A DNA stretch of 64,000 nucleotides from Clostridia bacterium (GCA_910575725.1 CAJTFE010000015.1:1-64000), one strand, 5' to 3'; positions 17,706 to 26,521 are shown, numbered from the stretch's first letter. The notes: generated from the letters alone by a model not told the origin. A program made the numbers and translations.

Positions 17706-18284
17706 ATGAATTCTGTTTTTCAGACCAATTTCGAACACTTAAAAGAAGCCGTCAACACTACCACCGCCGCATATACGGCCCCGGCTCTGGAATGTATCGA
17801 GGCCACAAAGGAAGCCCTTTTATGCGGAAACAAGATTCTGCTCTGCGGCAACGGCGGAAGCGCCTCAACAGCCTCCCATATCACCAATGATTTTGTCGGC
17901 CATATGGCCAACTGGAACCGGAAAGGATATCCGGCCATTGCCCTGACTGCCGATATCTCGGTGCTGACTGCCTTGACCAATGATTTCGGCTATGACGCCG
18001 TCTTTTCCCGCCAGGTGGAGACCTTGGGCGTCAAAGGGGATATTCTCTGGGGCTTCAGCACAAGCGGCAATTCCAAAAATGTCATCCTGGCCGTGGAAGC
18101 CTGCAAAAAAGCAGGCATTAAAACCGTTATCTTCACCTGCAGATCCGGCGGAAAGTTAAAGGATATGGCCGATATCTGGGTTCCGGTGAACACAGACGAG
18201 CCTATGCTTGCCGAGGCCCTTCATCTCTTCTATATACACAGCATCGCAGAAAGCATTGAGCTGGAGCTGGATCCGGTCAGGTAA
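17706..18284 (+). CDS. SIS-domain phosphosugar isomerase, GmhA-like
   Basis: 192-residue sugar-isomerase domain protein with the GmhA-type LLCGNGGSASTASHI segment (about 41-55) and FSTSGNSKNVI (about 118-128) that bind the sugar phosphate. GmhA converts sedoheptulose 7-phosphate to D-glycero-D-manno-heptose 7-phosphate. No heptose-pathway neighbours are present, but a sedoheptulokinase-like gene lies at 3697, so a role with seven-carbon sugars is possible. The start follows CCAGGAGGATTACT. It is controlled by its own promoter with the AraR-like box. Confidence 0.88.
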   Translation: MNSVFQTNFEHLKEAVNTTTAAYTAPALECIEATKEALLCGNKILLCGNGGSASTASHITNDFVGHMANWNRKGYPAIALTADISVLTALTNDFGYDAVFSRQVETLGVKGDILWGFSTSGNSKNVILAVEACKKAGIKTVIFTCRSGGKLKDMADIWVPVNTDEPMLAEALHLFYIHSIAESIELELDPVR

Positions 18285-18546
18285 AACGCTTTGTTACAGT
18301 CTTGCACCGTCATAATTCGCACCGCTGCAAATGACTTGCTCGATCCGACATCCTTCGCCGCATTTCACGCAGCTGTGCTGCGGATTCCATATATCATTTC
18401 TTTGGGGCAGTCAGCGCCAAGCTCCAAAAACAAAGTCCGCTGGCTGCCATGTGGATCAAGACGGCAAAGTCCATTCCCTTTTCCTGGTCACGGAGTGAAC
18501 AGGAACACCATATAGAAATTTATTATAACCAGAATGCATATTCCCA
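18285..18546. other. Intergenic stretch without recognised gene
   Basis: About 260 bases between the SIS gene and the toxin-antitoxin promoter. It contains a short dyad near 18377 (GCAGCTGTGCTGC) but no open frame with a ribosome site and no RNA fold I recognise. Confidence 0.5.
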
Positions 18547-18583
18547 TTGTGTCAGTCACATAATTATGCTATAATTATGCCAG
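18547..18583 (+). promoter_or_regulatory. Promoter/operator of the toxin-antitoxin pair
   Basis: TTGTGT (18547-18552), a 17-bp spacer, TATAAT (18570-18575). The palindrome CATAATTATG and a second ATAATTATG overlap the -10, as expected for autorepression by an antitoxin or its complex. Confidence 0.65.
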
Positions 18584-18601
18584 TGAAAGGAGTGAAGAAT
18601 C

Positions 18602-18865
18602 ATGCCGCTTATAATGCCTATCAAGGATTTACGCAATACAACCGAAATTTCTAATATCGCACACAAGGAACAGGAGCCAATTTTTATTACCAAAAACGGG
18701 TATAGCGACTTAGTGGTAATGAGCAGCGAATTGTATGATAAATTCGCAAGAATTAACCGCATCGACCAAGCCATTTATGAATCTGAACAGGAACTGGCAA
18801 ACGGAGCAGAAGCAGTTGATGCAGAAATAGTTTTTGCGGAATTGGAGAAAAAGCATTTTGGATAA
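18602..18865 (+). CDS. Type II antitoxin, Phd/YefM family
   Basis: 87 residues with the family opening (IMPIKDLRNTTEISNIA) and the ITKNGYSDLVVMSSELY segment. The N-terminal part binds DNA and the C-terminal tail neutralises the toxin. The ATG follows GAAAGGAGTGAAGAATC. Its stop overlaps the start of the toxin gene, giving coupled translation. Confidence 0.88.
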   Translation: MPLIMPIKDLRNTTEISNIAHKEQEPIFITKNGYSDLVVMSSELYDKFARINRIDQAIYESEQELANGAEAVDAEIVFAELEKKHFG

Positions 18866-19160
18866 ATACAAGATAAAAATCAACCCTAGAGCAGTACGTG
18901 ACTTAGACAGTATTTACAAATATATCGCAAATGAGAAACTTGCCCCTGAAAATGCAAAAGGGCAAGTTGACAGAATCAAAAAGGCCATTTTGAAATTGGA
19001 CACTTTTCCCCAGTCCCGCCAAGAACGTAATGAAGGCAGATTTGCCGGAAAAGGTTATAGGCAGTTGTTAGTTGACAACTATATAGCCATTTTTCGAATT
19101 GATGAAATTGAAAAAATAGTTTATATTGTAACGATACAATACCAAGGACGTAATTTATAA
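18858..19160 (+). CDS. Type II toxin, RelE/ParE family
   Basis: About 100 residues of the RelE/ParE fold: RAVRDLDSIYKYIANE near the N-terminus, FPQSRQERNEG in the middle and YRQLLVDNYIAIFRID at the end. RelE members cut mRNA on the ribosome and ParE members poison gyrase. Sequence alone does not separate them. The likely start is the TTG at 18858, preceded by GGAG at 18844 and overlapping the antitoxin stop. An ATG at 18834 inside the antitoxin gene is the alternative. Confidence 0.85.
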   Translation: MDKYKIKINPRAVRDLDSIYKYIANEKLAPENAKGQVDRIKKAILKLDTFPQSRQERNEGRFAGKGYRQLLVDNYIAIFRIDEIEKIVYIVTIQYQGRNL

Positions 19161-19200
19161 ACCAAAAAATTTTGTGAGGCCTTTATTTCCCGGTCTCCCC

Positions 19201-19589
19201 CTATATTCTCTCAACCTTCCCCACCGACTGCTGCACCACCAGTTCCGGCTGCTTTTCCACCATAAACTGGATTCCCTTTTTCTCAATCTCCGGATCCTCA
19301 TATGTATTCACAAACAGAACCAGATTTCCGTTATTCCGGTAAGCCCGTTCAATCTGCTTCAGAATTTTTTCAAAAAAGGCACAGAGAAATCTGACATTAC
19401 CATACCAATGGTACGGAATGTTCGTTTTTTCATAGACTGGGCAGCTGCATTTGGCTGATAGTCCAGTTCCTCGATCGCCTGCCGCACTGCCGTCCGGTAC
19501 TGTTCTCCCACATTGTCCGCCCCATTGATGATTCTGGAAACCGTGGCAATGGATACTCCCGCTCTTTTCGCAACGTCTTTTATTGTCAC
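19201..19589 (-). pseudogene. LacI-family regulator remnant, frameshifted and internally deleted
   Basis: The N-terminal helix-turn-helix is intact (TIKDVAKRAGVSIATVSRI), followed by the start of the sugar-binding domain up to MSDFSVPF. The frame then breaks in a six-T run. One added T restores FFEKILKQIERAYRNNGNLV and NTYEDPEIEKKGIQFM, which are canonical LacI sequence. After that the text jumps to PELVVQQSV, which is what LacI proteins have at the very C-terminus. Roughly 200 residues of the effector domain are therefore missing. It probably once controlled the adjacent TRAP/DapA-type genes. Confidence 0.85.
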
Positions 19590-19737
19590 CGTAAATTTAA
19601 CCCGAATGTAATCATAAAATTACTTTTTCCATTTCTTAGGATATAATAGATTCCGAACATTGTCAATTCAAGATCCACGGCCGCGCAGGGCAATTACTGG
19701 TCACGGTGCGAAGCGCAGCGGCAGGCAAAGTTCCCCG

Positions 19738-20566
19738 CTACTTAATCAGACCGGCCGCCCTGGGAAGAGATATGGTAAGGGCCGGAATATAGGATACCAT
19801 CAGCAGCACCAAAATCTCCGCCAGAATAAAAGGCGCTATCTTCTTCGCCCCCTCCCACAGCTTAATCCGCCCGATGCCGCAGCCGATAAACAGACAGACT
19901 CCCACAGGGGGCGTTGCATTTCCAATCACAGCGTTCATGCACATAATAAGCCCGAACTGAACGGGATGGATTCCAAGGGACGCTGCAATGGGAGCCAGAA
20001 TAGGATCCAGCAGAATAATGGTTGCGCTCCCTTCCATGAACATCCCCATAAAGAGCAGCAGTATATTAACAAAAATCAAAAATAAGATCTTATTATCCAG
20101 ATAAGTGCTCACAAACAGCGCCTGCCTCACTGGGCGTAAAAATGCCGGACAGAATTCCGCCCAGAATCAGCAGTGGCATTCCCAGAGGAAAAATGGCAGC
20201 CAGAATAATTTCAACCGCCTCTTTCCTGGAAAATCTTTCTGTTCTCCTTGGAAAATCCTGTTTTCCAGCCATAAGGGCCACAACCGTCATAAGGGCAAGC
20301 CCTACCAGGATTCCAGGAATAATCCCCCCAAGGAACATGGCTCCGATGGACGTGCTCACGGTAGCCCCATAGACCACCATTACAATCGAAGGCGGAATCA
20401 GCATACCTCCCACCGAAGAGGTATCCGCCACAGCCGAGCCGGTGATGCCGCCGTAATTCATTAGCTCTCCTGCAAACACAAAAAAGGGAATGGCCAGAAT
20501 GGTAAAAGAATTCATCCCCCCGAACAGTCCCTGGGGAATCACGTTAATAGGATTGTTTCCTATTAT
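19738..20566 (-). pseudogene. TRAP transporter large permease (DctM) remnant
   Basis: Two pieces of a DctM-type membrane subunit. The first (20566 to about 20125) runs from IIGNNPINVIPQGLFGG through SSVGGMLIPPSIVMVVYG to GIFTPSEAGAV. The second, in another frame (about 20125 to 19738), resumes at LFVSTYLDNKILFLIFVN and ends normally. The N-terminal part and about 80-90 central residues are missing. No DctP or DctQ gene remains nearby. Its upstream edge is fused to the truncated DapA-family gene. Confidence 0.85.
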
Positions 20567-21185
20567 CGCAGATCTCCACACAGACCTTCTGCCAGCGCTC
20601 CATGCACTCAAGCTCCTTCTCCTGATAGGCCCGGTACACTTCCGTAAAAGGCTCCGGGAACACCCCTGCCACTCCGGAAACGGTTCCCCCACACCCCAGC
20701 ACCAAGAGACTTGCAAAAACCTTATCGCAGCCATGAAGCACGGAAAAATCTTCCCCCACCTGGAGATACTCCAGCGTTCTGTTCAAATCCAGATAGCTGT
20801 ACTTGATCCCTGCTACTTCCAGATAATAATTCTGCATCTCTCTGGAGCTCATGTGCAGAAACACCGGTGGCACCACCCCAACCCCGTCTGCCCCTATCTG
20901 TCTGGCATACAGGGCCAGCTCTATAGTTTCTTTCGGTGTGTCCGCCCCTGCATGTATATACACAGGCACCCTCTTTTTCGCTGTTTTTACAACAACGGAG
21001 GCAATCTCTTTGCGCTCCTTAAAGTTCAGACGGGACATTTCTCCCGTAGTTCCGCAGGGATACAGGCAGTCGGCCCCACGGGCAATCAATGCTTCTGTAA
21101 GCTGTTCCATGGCTTCCTTAAGGAAGGCCCCACGGGAATCCATCGGGGTAACCATTGCCACCGTAACCCCATGCAGCTTTTTCAT
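20544..21185 (-). pseudogene. Dihydrodipicolinate synthase/N-acetylneuraminate lyase family remnant
   Basis: Starts well (ATG after AAGGAGGAATGAAAG; HGVTVAMVTPMD; PCGTTGEMSRL), so it is a DapA/NanA-class Schiff-base aldolase. At YYLEVA the text jumps to GIKYSYLDLNRTLEYL, dropping about 35-40 residues including the Tyr-containing YxYNxP region. It keeps the Schiff-base lysine in GIKYS. The C-terminus is lost at EICD, where DctM sequence begins. The frame stays open over the internal deletion, but an active enzyme is unlikely. Confidence 0.85.
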
Positions 21186-21208
21186 GCTTTCATTCCTCCT
21201 TTTTTGAT

Positions 21209-21218
21209 AAAACGTTTT
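21209..21218. promoter_or_regulatory. LacI-type operator upstream of the DapA-family remnant
   Basis: AAAACGTTTT is a perfect palindrome of LacI/GalR form, 24 bases upstream of the remnant start codon. A similar TAAACGTTAT lies near 21330. It probably served the LacI remnant at 19201-19589. The rest of the 21186-21502 gap is AT-rich and shows no gene. Confidence 0.5.
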
Positions 21219-21502
21219 CTTATTCGATAGTACTTGTTTTTCTTTAAATATCAACATTTTTTCTTATTTTCGTCATAACATCTAGTTTATTCATTTGATT
21301 TTTATACAATATAACCAATTATTTTTAAGTAAACGTTATCTAGCAAAAACTCAAATCCATATGATTGAATTTTTTTATCTATTTTTCTTGCTTTTCCCAG
21401 ATTCTTCTGCTAGAGTAAAAATGGCTTTTGTTTTTGTCCCAAGGACGGTAAACAGCAGCCAGACACCTAAATATTTTTATAGAGAACAAGCGAGGTACGA
21501 AT

Positions 21503-21853
21503 ATGGGAATGGACAATAAATGTGATACTGCTTCCTGCAATGGAAACTGCGATTCCTGTGACGGGAATATCACGGTCACGCTGACCCTGGATAACGATGA
21601 GCAGGTGGAATGTGCGATTCTCACCATCTTTCCGGTGAACGGAAGGGATTATATCGCTCTGCTTCCTCTGGATGAGAACGGGGAAAATGAGGACGGCGAA
21701 GTATTCATCTACCGCTACGACAACAGTCAGGAATCCCCGGTTCTGGAGAACATCGAGGACGACGAGGAGTACGAGGCTGTGGCGGACGCTTTTGACGAGA
21801 TGCTGGACGCAGCGGAGTACGACGAGCTGGTGGGCGAGGAAGAAGCGGAATAA
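21503..21853 (+). CDS. DUF1292 family protein
   Basis: 116-residue acidic protein. The N-terminus has a cysteine cluster (CDTASCNGNCDSC), followed by the DUF1292 core (TVTLTLDNDEQVECAILTIF, YIALLPLD, EVFIYRY) and a highly acidic tail. DUF1292 proteins are small conserved Firmicutes proteins of unknown function. The cysteine-rich leader could bind metal. It is a single gene with a clear terminator. Confidence 0.9.
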   Translation: MGMDNKCDTASCNGNCDSCDGNITVTLTLDNDEQVECAILTIFPVNGRDYIALLPLDENGENEDGEVFIYRYDNSQESPVLENIEDDEEYEAVADAFDEMLDAAEYDELVGEEEAE

Positions 21854-21867
21854 ACGGTACGCAAAAA

Positions 21868-21920
21868 AGAGGGGACTGCCGGGAAATAAGGCTGATATCT
21901 TATTTCCCGCAGTCCCCTCT
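21868..21920. terminator. Rho-independent terminator after the DUF1292 gene
   Basis: Arms AGAGGGGACTGCCGGGAAAT and near-perfect complement, followed by TTTTT on the plus strand and preceded by A6, so it can also end the convergent CarD-type transcript. Same stem family as 6075 and 14683. Confidence 0.88.
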
Positions 21921-22025
21921 TTTTGATGCCGATAATACTGCTCCCATGTCTTGCTTCAGCCTTCGCTGCGCCTGCGTCTGTGAAGCAGCGCTCTCAGAAA
22001 TATTCTGCATCAAACTATCCAAAAC

Positions 22026-22538
22026 TTAATTTCCCTGCTCCTTCCCCAGCCGCTTCTGAATATAGTCCCTCACTTCATCCTTGGGCACCCCAAGAGCAAT
22101 GGACAGTTCCGCATACAGGTGCTCCTCCGCAGCCTTAAAGTAACGCTCGTCCACGGTGGTCGCCTTCTTCCCCGCTGCCTTTCTCTGCTGCTGGCGCTGA
22201 TATGAAGTCTTGATAATCTGAATCCACTCCCTGGGATTGCAGCTGCGGATGGCTTCCTTGTAGCGCAGCTCCCGGACCTTGTCATCCTTCTCCCACAGCT
22301 CTTCGATGTGGGGAATCTCGTCCACCAGAGAAGCAGCCTCCTCCTGGGTCATCACTGCCCGGATGACTACCTTCTCATTGTCCACAGGCGTAAAAATGCG
22401 GTTTCCCTTTTTAAAACAGGGATTCAGCACATAGTAAAGGCGATTCCCCGGCACCCCCTCGATATTCGGCGAGGTGATGTCCTCGATCTCGCACACGCCT
22501 GTCGTTCCGTATACAATATACCCTCCTTTTTCAAACAT
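22026..22538 (-). CDS. CarD/CdnL-family transcription factor
   Basis: About 170 residues. The N-terminal RNA-polymerase-interacting Tudor-like domain (MFEKGGYIVYGTTGVCEIEDI, VDNEKVVIRAVM) is followed by a helical DNA-binding domain (EAIRSCNPREWIQIIKTSYQRQ). CarD proteins bind the RNA polymerase beta subunit and stabilise open promoter complexes. I chose the ATG at 22538 because CAGGAGGTAAGAAT precedes it. The open frame extends 29 codons further upstream without a ribosome site. It is convergent with the DUF1292 gene. Confidence 0.92.
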   Translation of the reverse strand: MFEKGGYIVYGTTGVCEIEDITSPNIEGVPGNRLYYVLNPCFKKGNRIFTPVDNEKVVIRAVMTQEEAASLVDEIPHIEELWEKDDKVRELRYKEAIRSCNPREWIQIIKTSYQRQQQRKAAGKKATTVDERYFKAAEEHLYAELSIALGVPKDEVRDYIQKRLGKEQGN

Positions 22539-22754
22539 ATTCTTACCTCCTGCCTGGCTCGTCACGCACAAAAAGGAAAAACCGCCTGCTGTCAAATACA
22601 AAGCATTGCGGTTTGTGTTTTCCAACTTCTATCTAATATTATAGCAGAAAACTTCGGATTTTTCTAACAATTTTTTCTTGTTTTTCCTTTTTTGTTACAT
22701 TTAGCTGATACATGTGGGGAGGATTTTGGCTATTTTGCCAAAGATTTCTCCTAT

Positions 22755-24119
22755 TTAAAGCCGCTGTTCCTCCGCAGCTTTTGCCGCAGGCGCCTGCCCC
22801 ATCTGAAGCTTAACGCGCAGAATTCTTTGAAGGGATTCCTCTATCCGCTCCTCCCCTATCCTTCCGCTGGAAACAGCTTCCTTTATACCCTGGAAGGCTT
22901 CCTGGAAATCCTTCGGCATCAGCAGGAGATCTACGCCTGCCTCCACGGCCTTTACCGCCGCCTCCTTTGCGCTGTAATGTTCCCCAATGGCTCCCATATT
23001 CATGGCGTCTGTGACGACCAGGCCCTGAAAGCCCAGATCTTCCCTTAATATCTCTGTTATCATTTTATAAGACAGGGAAGCAGGCGTGCTGTCTCCCACG
23101 ATCTTCGGCAGGGAAATATGCGCAGCCATCACCATGTCTGCACCGCATTCTCCGGCAGCCGCAAAAGGAACCAGCTCCGCCGCCTTCAATTCCTCATAGG
23201 TTTTTTCTGTATAAGCATATCCGTCATGGGTGTCGCCTTCCGTTGCCCCATGACCCGGAAAGTGCTTGAATGTGCTTAGAATGCCCTCTGTGTGAAGCCC
23301 CTTGGATACGGCGGCCGCCATTCGTGCAGCCTTATCGGGATCGCTTCCGAAGGAGCGGTCGCCTATGACTGTATTTTTCTCATTTGTCAGCACGTCAGCA
23401 TCTGGGGCGAAGTCTGTGTTGAAGCCCAGTTCACGGAGATATGCTCCTATAACTGTGCCTGCCCGATATGCCTCTTCTTCTGTAGTAAGCTGTCCCATAG
23501 GTCCTACCTGCTTCACTGAAAAAGCAGGATTTTTCCCTATCCGGGCTACCCGGCCTCCCTCCTCGTCAATGCAGAGAAACAGGGGGAGGCCTTCTATCTC
23601 CTCGCCGTAAGCTCTGGTGTTGTTAAGCATTTCCTTTGTCTGTTCTTCCGAGAGCAGATTGGAAGCGAAATAGATTAGGCCGCCTACGGGATATTGGGCC
23701 AGCTTGTCTTTTGTGGCGTCTCCGGCTGCCGTGACGGGTGATATGCCGGTAAGCTGCTCCGGTGTAAGAATGAACATCTGGTAAATTTTTTCGTCTAATG
23801 TCATTTTATCGAGAAACGCTTCTATTTCCTGCTCCAGAAGCTCCTCCTGGGATTTCGCAAGATGGGATTCCTGTTCTGGCTGACCGCCTCTCTGATCCGA
23901 TTCCGTCTGCGCAAAGTCAGAACATTTTTCCTCTTCCTTAAGCCTGTATAGAACGGCGCTGGTTAAGGTGCCTTTTTCCTTCTGTAAATCCAGGTTTTTC
24001 TGTATATAGCTCCAGGCAAATACGCCTATGCCTGCCAGGAAAAGAAACATCATGCCGGCAAAAAGCCTGTAATGAAATCTTCCGTTTCTTCTATTGCGCT
24101 TCCTTCTGCGTCTTCTCAT
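22755..24119 (-). CDS. Glycoside hydrolase family 3 beta-N-acetylhexosaminidase, NagZ-like
   Basis: 454 residues: Arg/Lys-rich cytoplasmic tip, one membrane helix at about 19-38, a coiled linker to about 100, then a GH3 barrel. The catalytic set is visible: KHFPGHG at 285-291, the His-Asp acid/base dyad around Asp296-His298, and nucleophile Asp371 in VVTDAMN. NagZ-type enzymes release GlcNAc from peptidoglycan fragments. The membrane anchor implies action outside the membrane in muropeptide turnover. The start follows AGGAGAGAGTGCT. Confidence 0.92.
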   Translation of the reverse strand: MRRRRRKRNRRNGRFHYRLFAGMMFLFLAGIGVFAWSYIQKNLDLQKEKGTLTSAVLYRLKEEEKCSDFAQTESDQRGGQPEQESHLAKSQEELLEQEIEAFLDKMTLDEKIYQMFILTPEQLTGISPVTAAGDATKDKLAQYPVGGLIYFASNLLSEEQTKEMLNNTRAYGEEIEGLPLFLCIDEEGGRVARIGKNPAFSVKQVGPMGQLTTEEEAYRAGTVIGAYLRELGFNTDFAPDADVLTNEKNTVIGDRSFGSDPDKAARMAAAVSKGLHTEGILSTFKHFPGHGATEGDTHDGYAYTEKTYEELKAAELVPFAAAGECGADMVMAAHISLPKIVGDSTPASLSYKMITEILREDLGFQGLVVTDAMNMGAIGEHYSAKEAAVKAVEAGVDLLLMPKDFQEAFQGIKEAVSSGRIGEERIEESLQRILRVKLQMGQAPAAKAAEEQRL

Positions 24120-24288
24120 AGCACTCTCTCCTGTTCATGTCCGCTGACGGCAGCTTGGGGAACAAGAGACATACGTCTTGTTCACTGATGGTATTGTACC
24201 ATATCTGAAATTATTTCTACAATCATCTTCTGTTTTAAAAGCGCTATTCTTCTATTTTAGACATTTTCAGCTCTCTTTAGATCCAGTC

Positions 24289-24317
24289 TTGACAAGAAGA
24301 CCTGGAAAATTTATCAT
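24289..24317 (+). promoter_or_regulatory. Promoter of the DUF362 gene
   Basis: TTGACA (24289-24294), a 17-bp spacer, TATCAT (24312-24317), about 40 bases before the start codon. Confidence 0.7.
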
Positions 24318-24358
24318 ATCAGTAGTGTCTAATATCAATTCGGAAAGGACGAGTGATT

Positions 24359-25240
24359 ATGGAAAAAGCAAAGGTATATTTTACAAAGGAAATCACACCT
24401 GAGAGCCTGGTTCGCATTTATGAGGCTCTGGGACGGGAGCTTCACGGAAAGGTGGCCGTTAAGATCTCCACCGGCGAGCCCGGAGGCCGCAACTTTCTGC
24501 AGCCGCAGCTTATCGGGCCTCTGGTTCAGAAGCTTGAGGGAACCATTGTGGAATGCAATACGGCTTATGAAGGACGGCGCAACACCTCCGAAGCTCACTG
24601 GCAGACCTTCAAAGATCATGGCTTCGCCGCCATTGCTCCCTGTGATCTGATGGACGAGGACGGGGAACTGACGCTGCCGGTCCGGAACGGAAAGCAGCTG
24701 AAGGAAAACTATGTGGGCAGCCATCTGGAGCGGTACGACTCTATGCTGGTACTGTCTCATTTTAAAGGGCATGCTATGGGCGGCTTCGGCGGCGCTCTCA
24801 AGAACGTGGCAATCGGAATTGCTTCTGCCCATGGAAAAGGACATATTCACTGCAATGGCGCGCCTATGACAAAATTTGATGATCTCTTTACGGCAGATCA
24901 CGACTCCTTCCTGGAATCTATGGCCGATGCAGACAGCGCCGTGATGGATTATCTGGGAACGCGGAATATGCTTTATGTCAATGTGGCGAACCGCCTGTCT
25001 GTAGACTGCGACTGCGATGCCCATCCCCATGACCCAGAGATGGCAGATCTTGGAATCTTCGCTTCTCTTGACCCGGTTGCAATTGACCAGGCCTGCGTGG
25101 ATGCCGTTTACAATTCTCCCGATCCCGGAAAGGCTGCCCTGATTGAGCGTATGGAGTCCAGAAACGGGATTCATACCATTGAGGCTGCTGTGGAACTGGG
25201 GCTTGGCACACGGGAATATGAGCTTGTGACCCTGGATTAA
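24359..25240 (+). CDS. DUF362 domain protein
   Basis: 293 residues with the DUF362 core (VAVKISTGEPGGRNFLQPQLI, FKGHAMGGFGGALKNVAIG, DLGIFASLDPVAIDQACVD). Many DUF362 proteins carry a [4Fe-4S] ferredoxin domain. Here only a CDCDAHPHD cysteine pair is visible and the usual CxxCxxC insertion is absent. Function is unknown, though members occur near Fe-S and membrane-redox genes. ATG 24359 fits AAAGGAC at 24344. A GTG two codons earlier is possible. Confidence 0.87.
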   Translation: MEKAKVYFTKEITPESLVRIYEALGRELHGKVAVKISTGEPGGRNFLQPQLIGPLVQKLEGTIVECNTAYEGRRNTSEAHWQTFKDHGFAAIAPCDLMDEDGELTLPVRNGKQLKENYVGSHLERYDSMLVLSHFKGHAMGGFGGALKNVAIGIASAHGKGHIHCNGAPMTKFDDLFTADHDSFLESMADADSAVMDYLGTRNMLYVNVANRLSVDCDCDAHPHDPEMADLGIFASLDPVAIDQACVDAVYNSPDPGKAALIERMESRNGIHTIEAAVELGLGTREYELVTLD

Positions 25241-25252
25241 AAACAATATTTT

Positions 25253-25316
25253 GGGGCTGTGAAAAATGCAGGGCTGTTTGATTGATACATAAAAAAACAG
25301 CCCTGCATGTATTTCA
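25253..25316. terminator. Long hairpin between convergent DUF362 and threonine aldolase genes
   Basis: Arms TGTGAAAAATGCAGGGCTGT(TT) and near-complement AAACAGCCCTGCATGTATTT, with a 15-base A-rich loop. It can serve both strands. Confidence 0.8.
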
Positions 25317-25341
25317 CATCCAAAGCCGTTCCTTACCGATA

Positions 25342-26367
25342 CTACAGCAAATCCAGAAACGCCTCTACATCCTCCCGCCTTGTAGCCCAGCTTGTTGCCA
25401 GGCGCACCACGGTATGCTCCGGATCCGGCCTTTCCCAGAAGCCCATGGCCGCTTCTTTTTGCAGCGCCTGGTAAGTCTCATTTTCCAGGAGAAGAAACTG
25501 TTGGTTGGTGGGTGATTTCAGATAGAGCGTATACCCCTTTTTCTCCAATCCTTCCTTTAAAAGCTCTGCCATCTCTATTGCATGGCGGCTGATTTCAAAG
25601 TAAAGCCGATCCGTAAACAGGGCATCAAACTGTATCCCCAGAAGCCGCCCCTTTGCAAGAAGCGCTCCGTGCTGCTTTACAATGCTCAAAAAATGCCTGG
25701 GCATATTTTTCTTTGTAAACACCAGCGCTTCCCCACAGAGTGCTCCCACCTTGGTTCCTCCGATGTAAAAGACATCGCAGTATTTTGCTATCATAGGAAG
25801 ACTCACATCCGTCTCCCGGCTCATCAGTCCATAGCCCAGACGGGCTCCGTCCAGGTAGAGGGGAATCTCATAGCTTCTGCAAACGTCTGAAAGCTCCTTG
25901 AGCTCTGCCTGGCTGTAGAGGGTTCCGTACTCGGTAGGATGGGAAATGTAGACCATTCCGGGAAATACCATGTGTTCATGATTTTCATCCTGCCAGAAGC
26001 TTTCCAGCAGGGACTTTAATTCCCTGGCGCATATTTTTCCCTGGTGCTCCGGAAGCTCCAGTACCTTATGACCGTGGTATTCGATGGCTCCGGCCTCGTG
26101 GGCGCTTATATGGCCTGTCTTTGCCGCCGCTACGCCTTCATAGGACTTCAGCATGGAATCAATGGCTATCATATTGGTCTGCGTGCCGCCTGTCAGAAAG
26201 AAGATTTCTGCCTCGGGACACTGGCAGGCTTCCCGTATCTTTTCCTTTGCACGCTCGCAGTACCAATCCTGCCCATAGCCGGTAAGCTTCTCCAGATTCG
26301 TTTCTGTCAGGCGCTTTAAAATCTGCTCGTGGGCGCCTTCCACATAATCGCTTTCAAACGATATCAT
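25342..26367 (-). CDS. ltaE: Low-specificity L-threonine aldolase
   Basis: 341-residue fold-type I PLP enzyme. The PLP-binding lysine is in FYIGGTKVGALCGEA, the phosphate-binding region is FLTGGTQTNMIA, and LYLDGARLGYGLMS contains the PLP-ring aspartate and arginine. It cleaves threonine or allo-threonine to glycine and acetaldehyde. The start follows TAGGAGGACTAAGGT. A GTCGCTGCGCGGC-type repeat lies in its leader. Single gene between a DUF362 gene and a HAD phosphatase gene. Confidence 0.93.
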   Translation of the reverse strand: MISFESDYVEGAHEQILKRLTETNLEKLTGYGQDWYCERAKEKIREACQCPEAEIFFLTGGTQTNMIAIDSMLKSYEGVAAAKTGHISAHEAGAIEYHGHKVLELPEHQGKICARELKSLLESFWQDENHEHMVFPGMVYISHPTEYGTLYSQAELKELSDVCRSYEIPLYLDGARLGYGLMSRETDVSLPMIAKYCDVFYIGGTKVGALCGEALVFTKKNMPRHFLSIVKQHGALLAKGRLLGIQFDALFTDRLYFEISRHAIEMAELLKEGLEKKGYTLYLKSPTNQQFLLLENETYQALQKEAAMGFWERPDPEHTVVRLATSWATRREDVEAFLDLL

Positions 26368-26388
26368 ACCTTAGTCCTCCTATTAAAA

Positions 26389-26504
26389 GTCGCTGCGCGG
26401 CAGCACTAAAGTGCAAAGTCCCTTCGGCACACCTGTAATGAGAGAAACTTTTATTCGAAAAAACACTCATAAAAGTTCCCCTCGTGCGCCTTTGCGGCTT
26501 TACC
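26389..26504. repeat. GTCGCTGCGCGAC-type dispersed repeat, copy 3 (extended)
   Basis: Starts GTCGCTGCGCGGCAGCACTA and ends GTGCGCCTTTGCGGCTTTACC-like sequence, matching both ends of copy 2 but with about 67 extra bases inserted in the middle, including the dyad AACTTTTAT...ATAAAAGTT. Confidence 0.6.
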
Positions 26505-26521
26505 ATCAAATAAAAATATTT

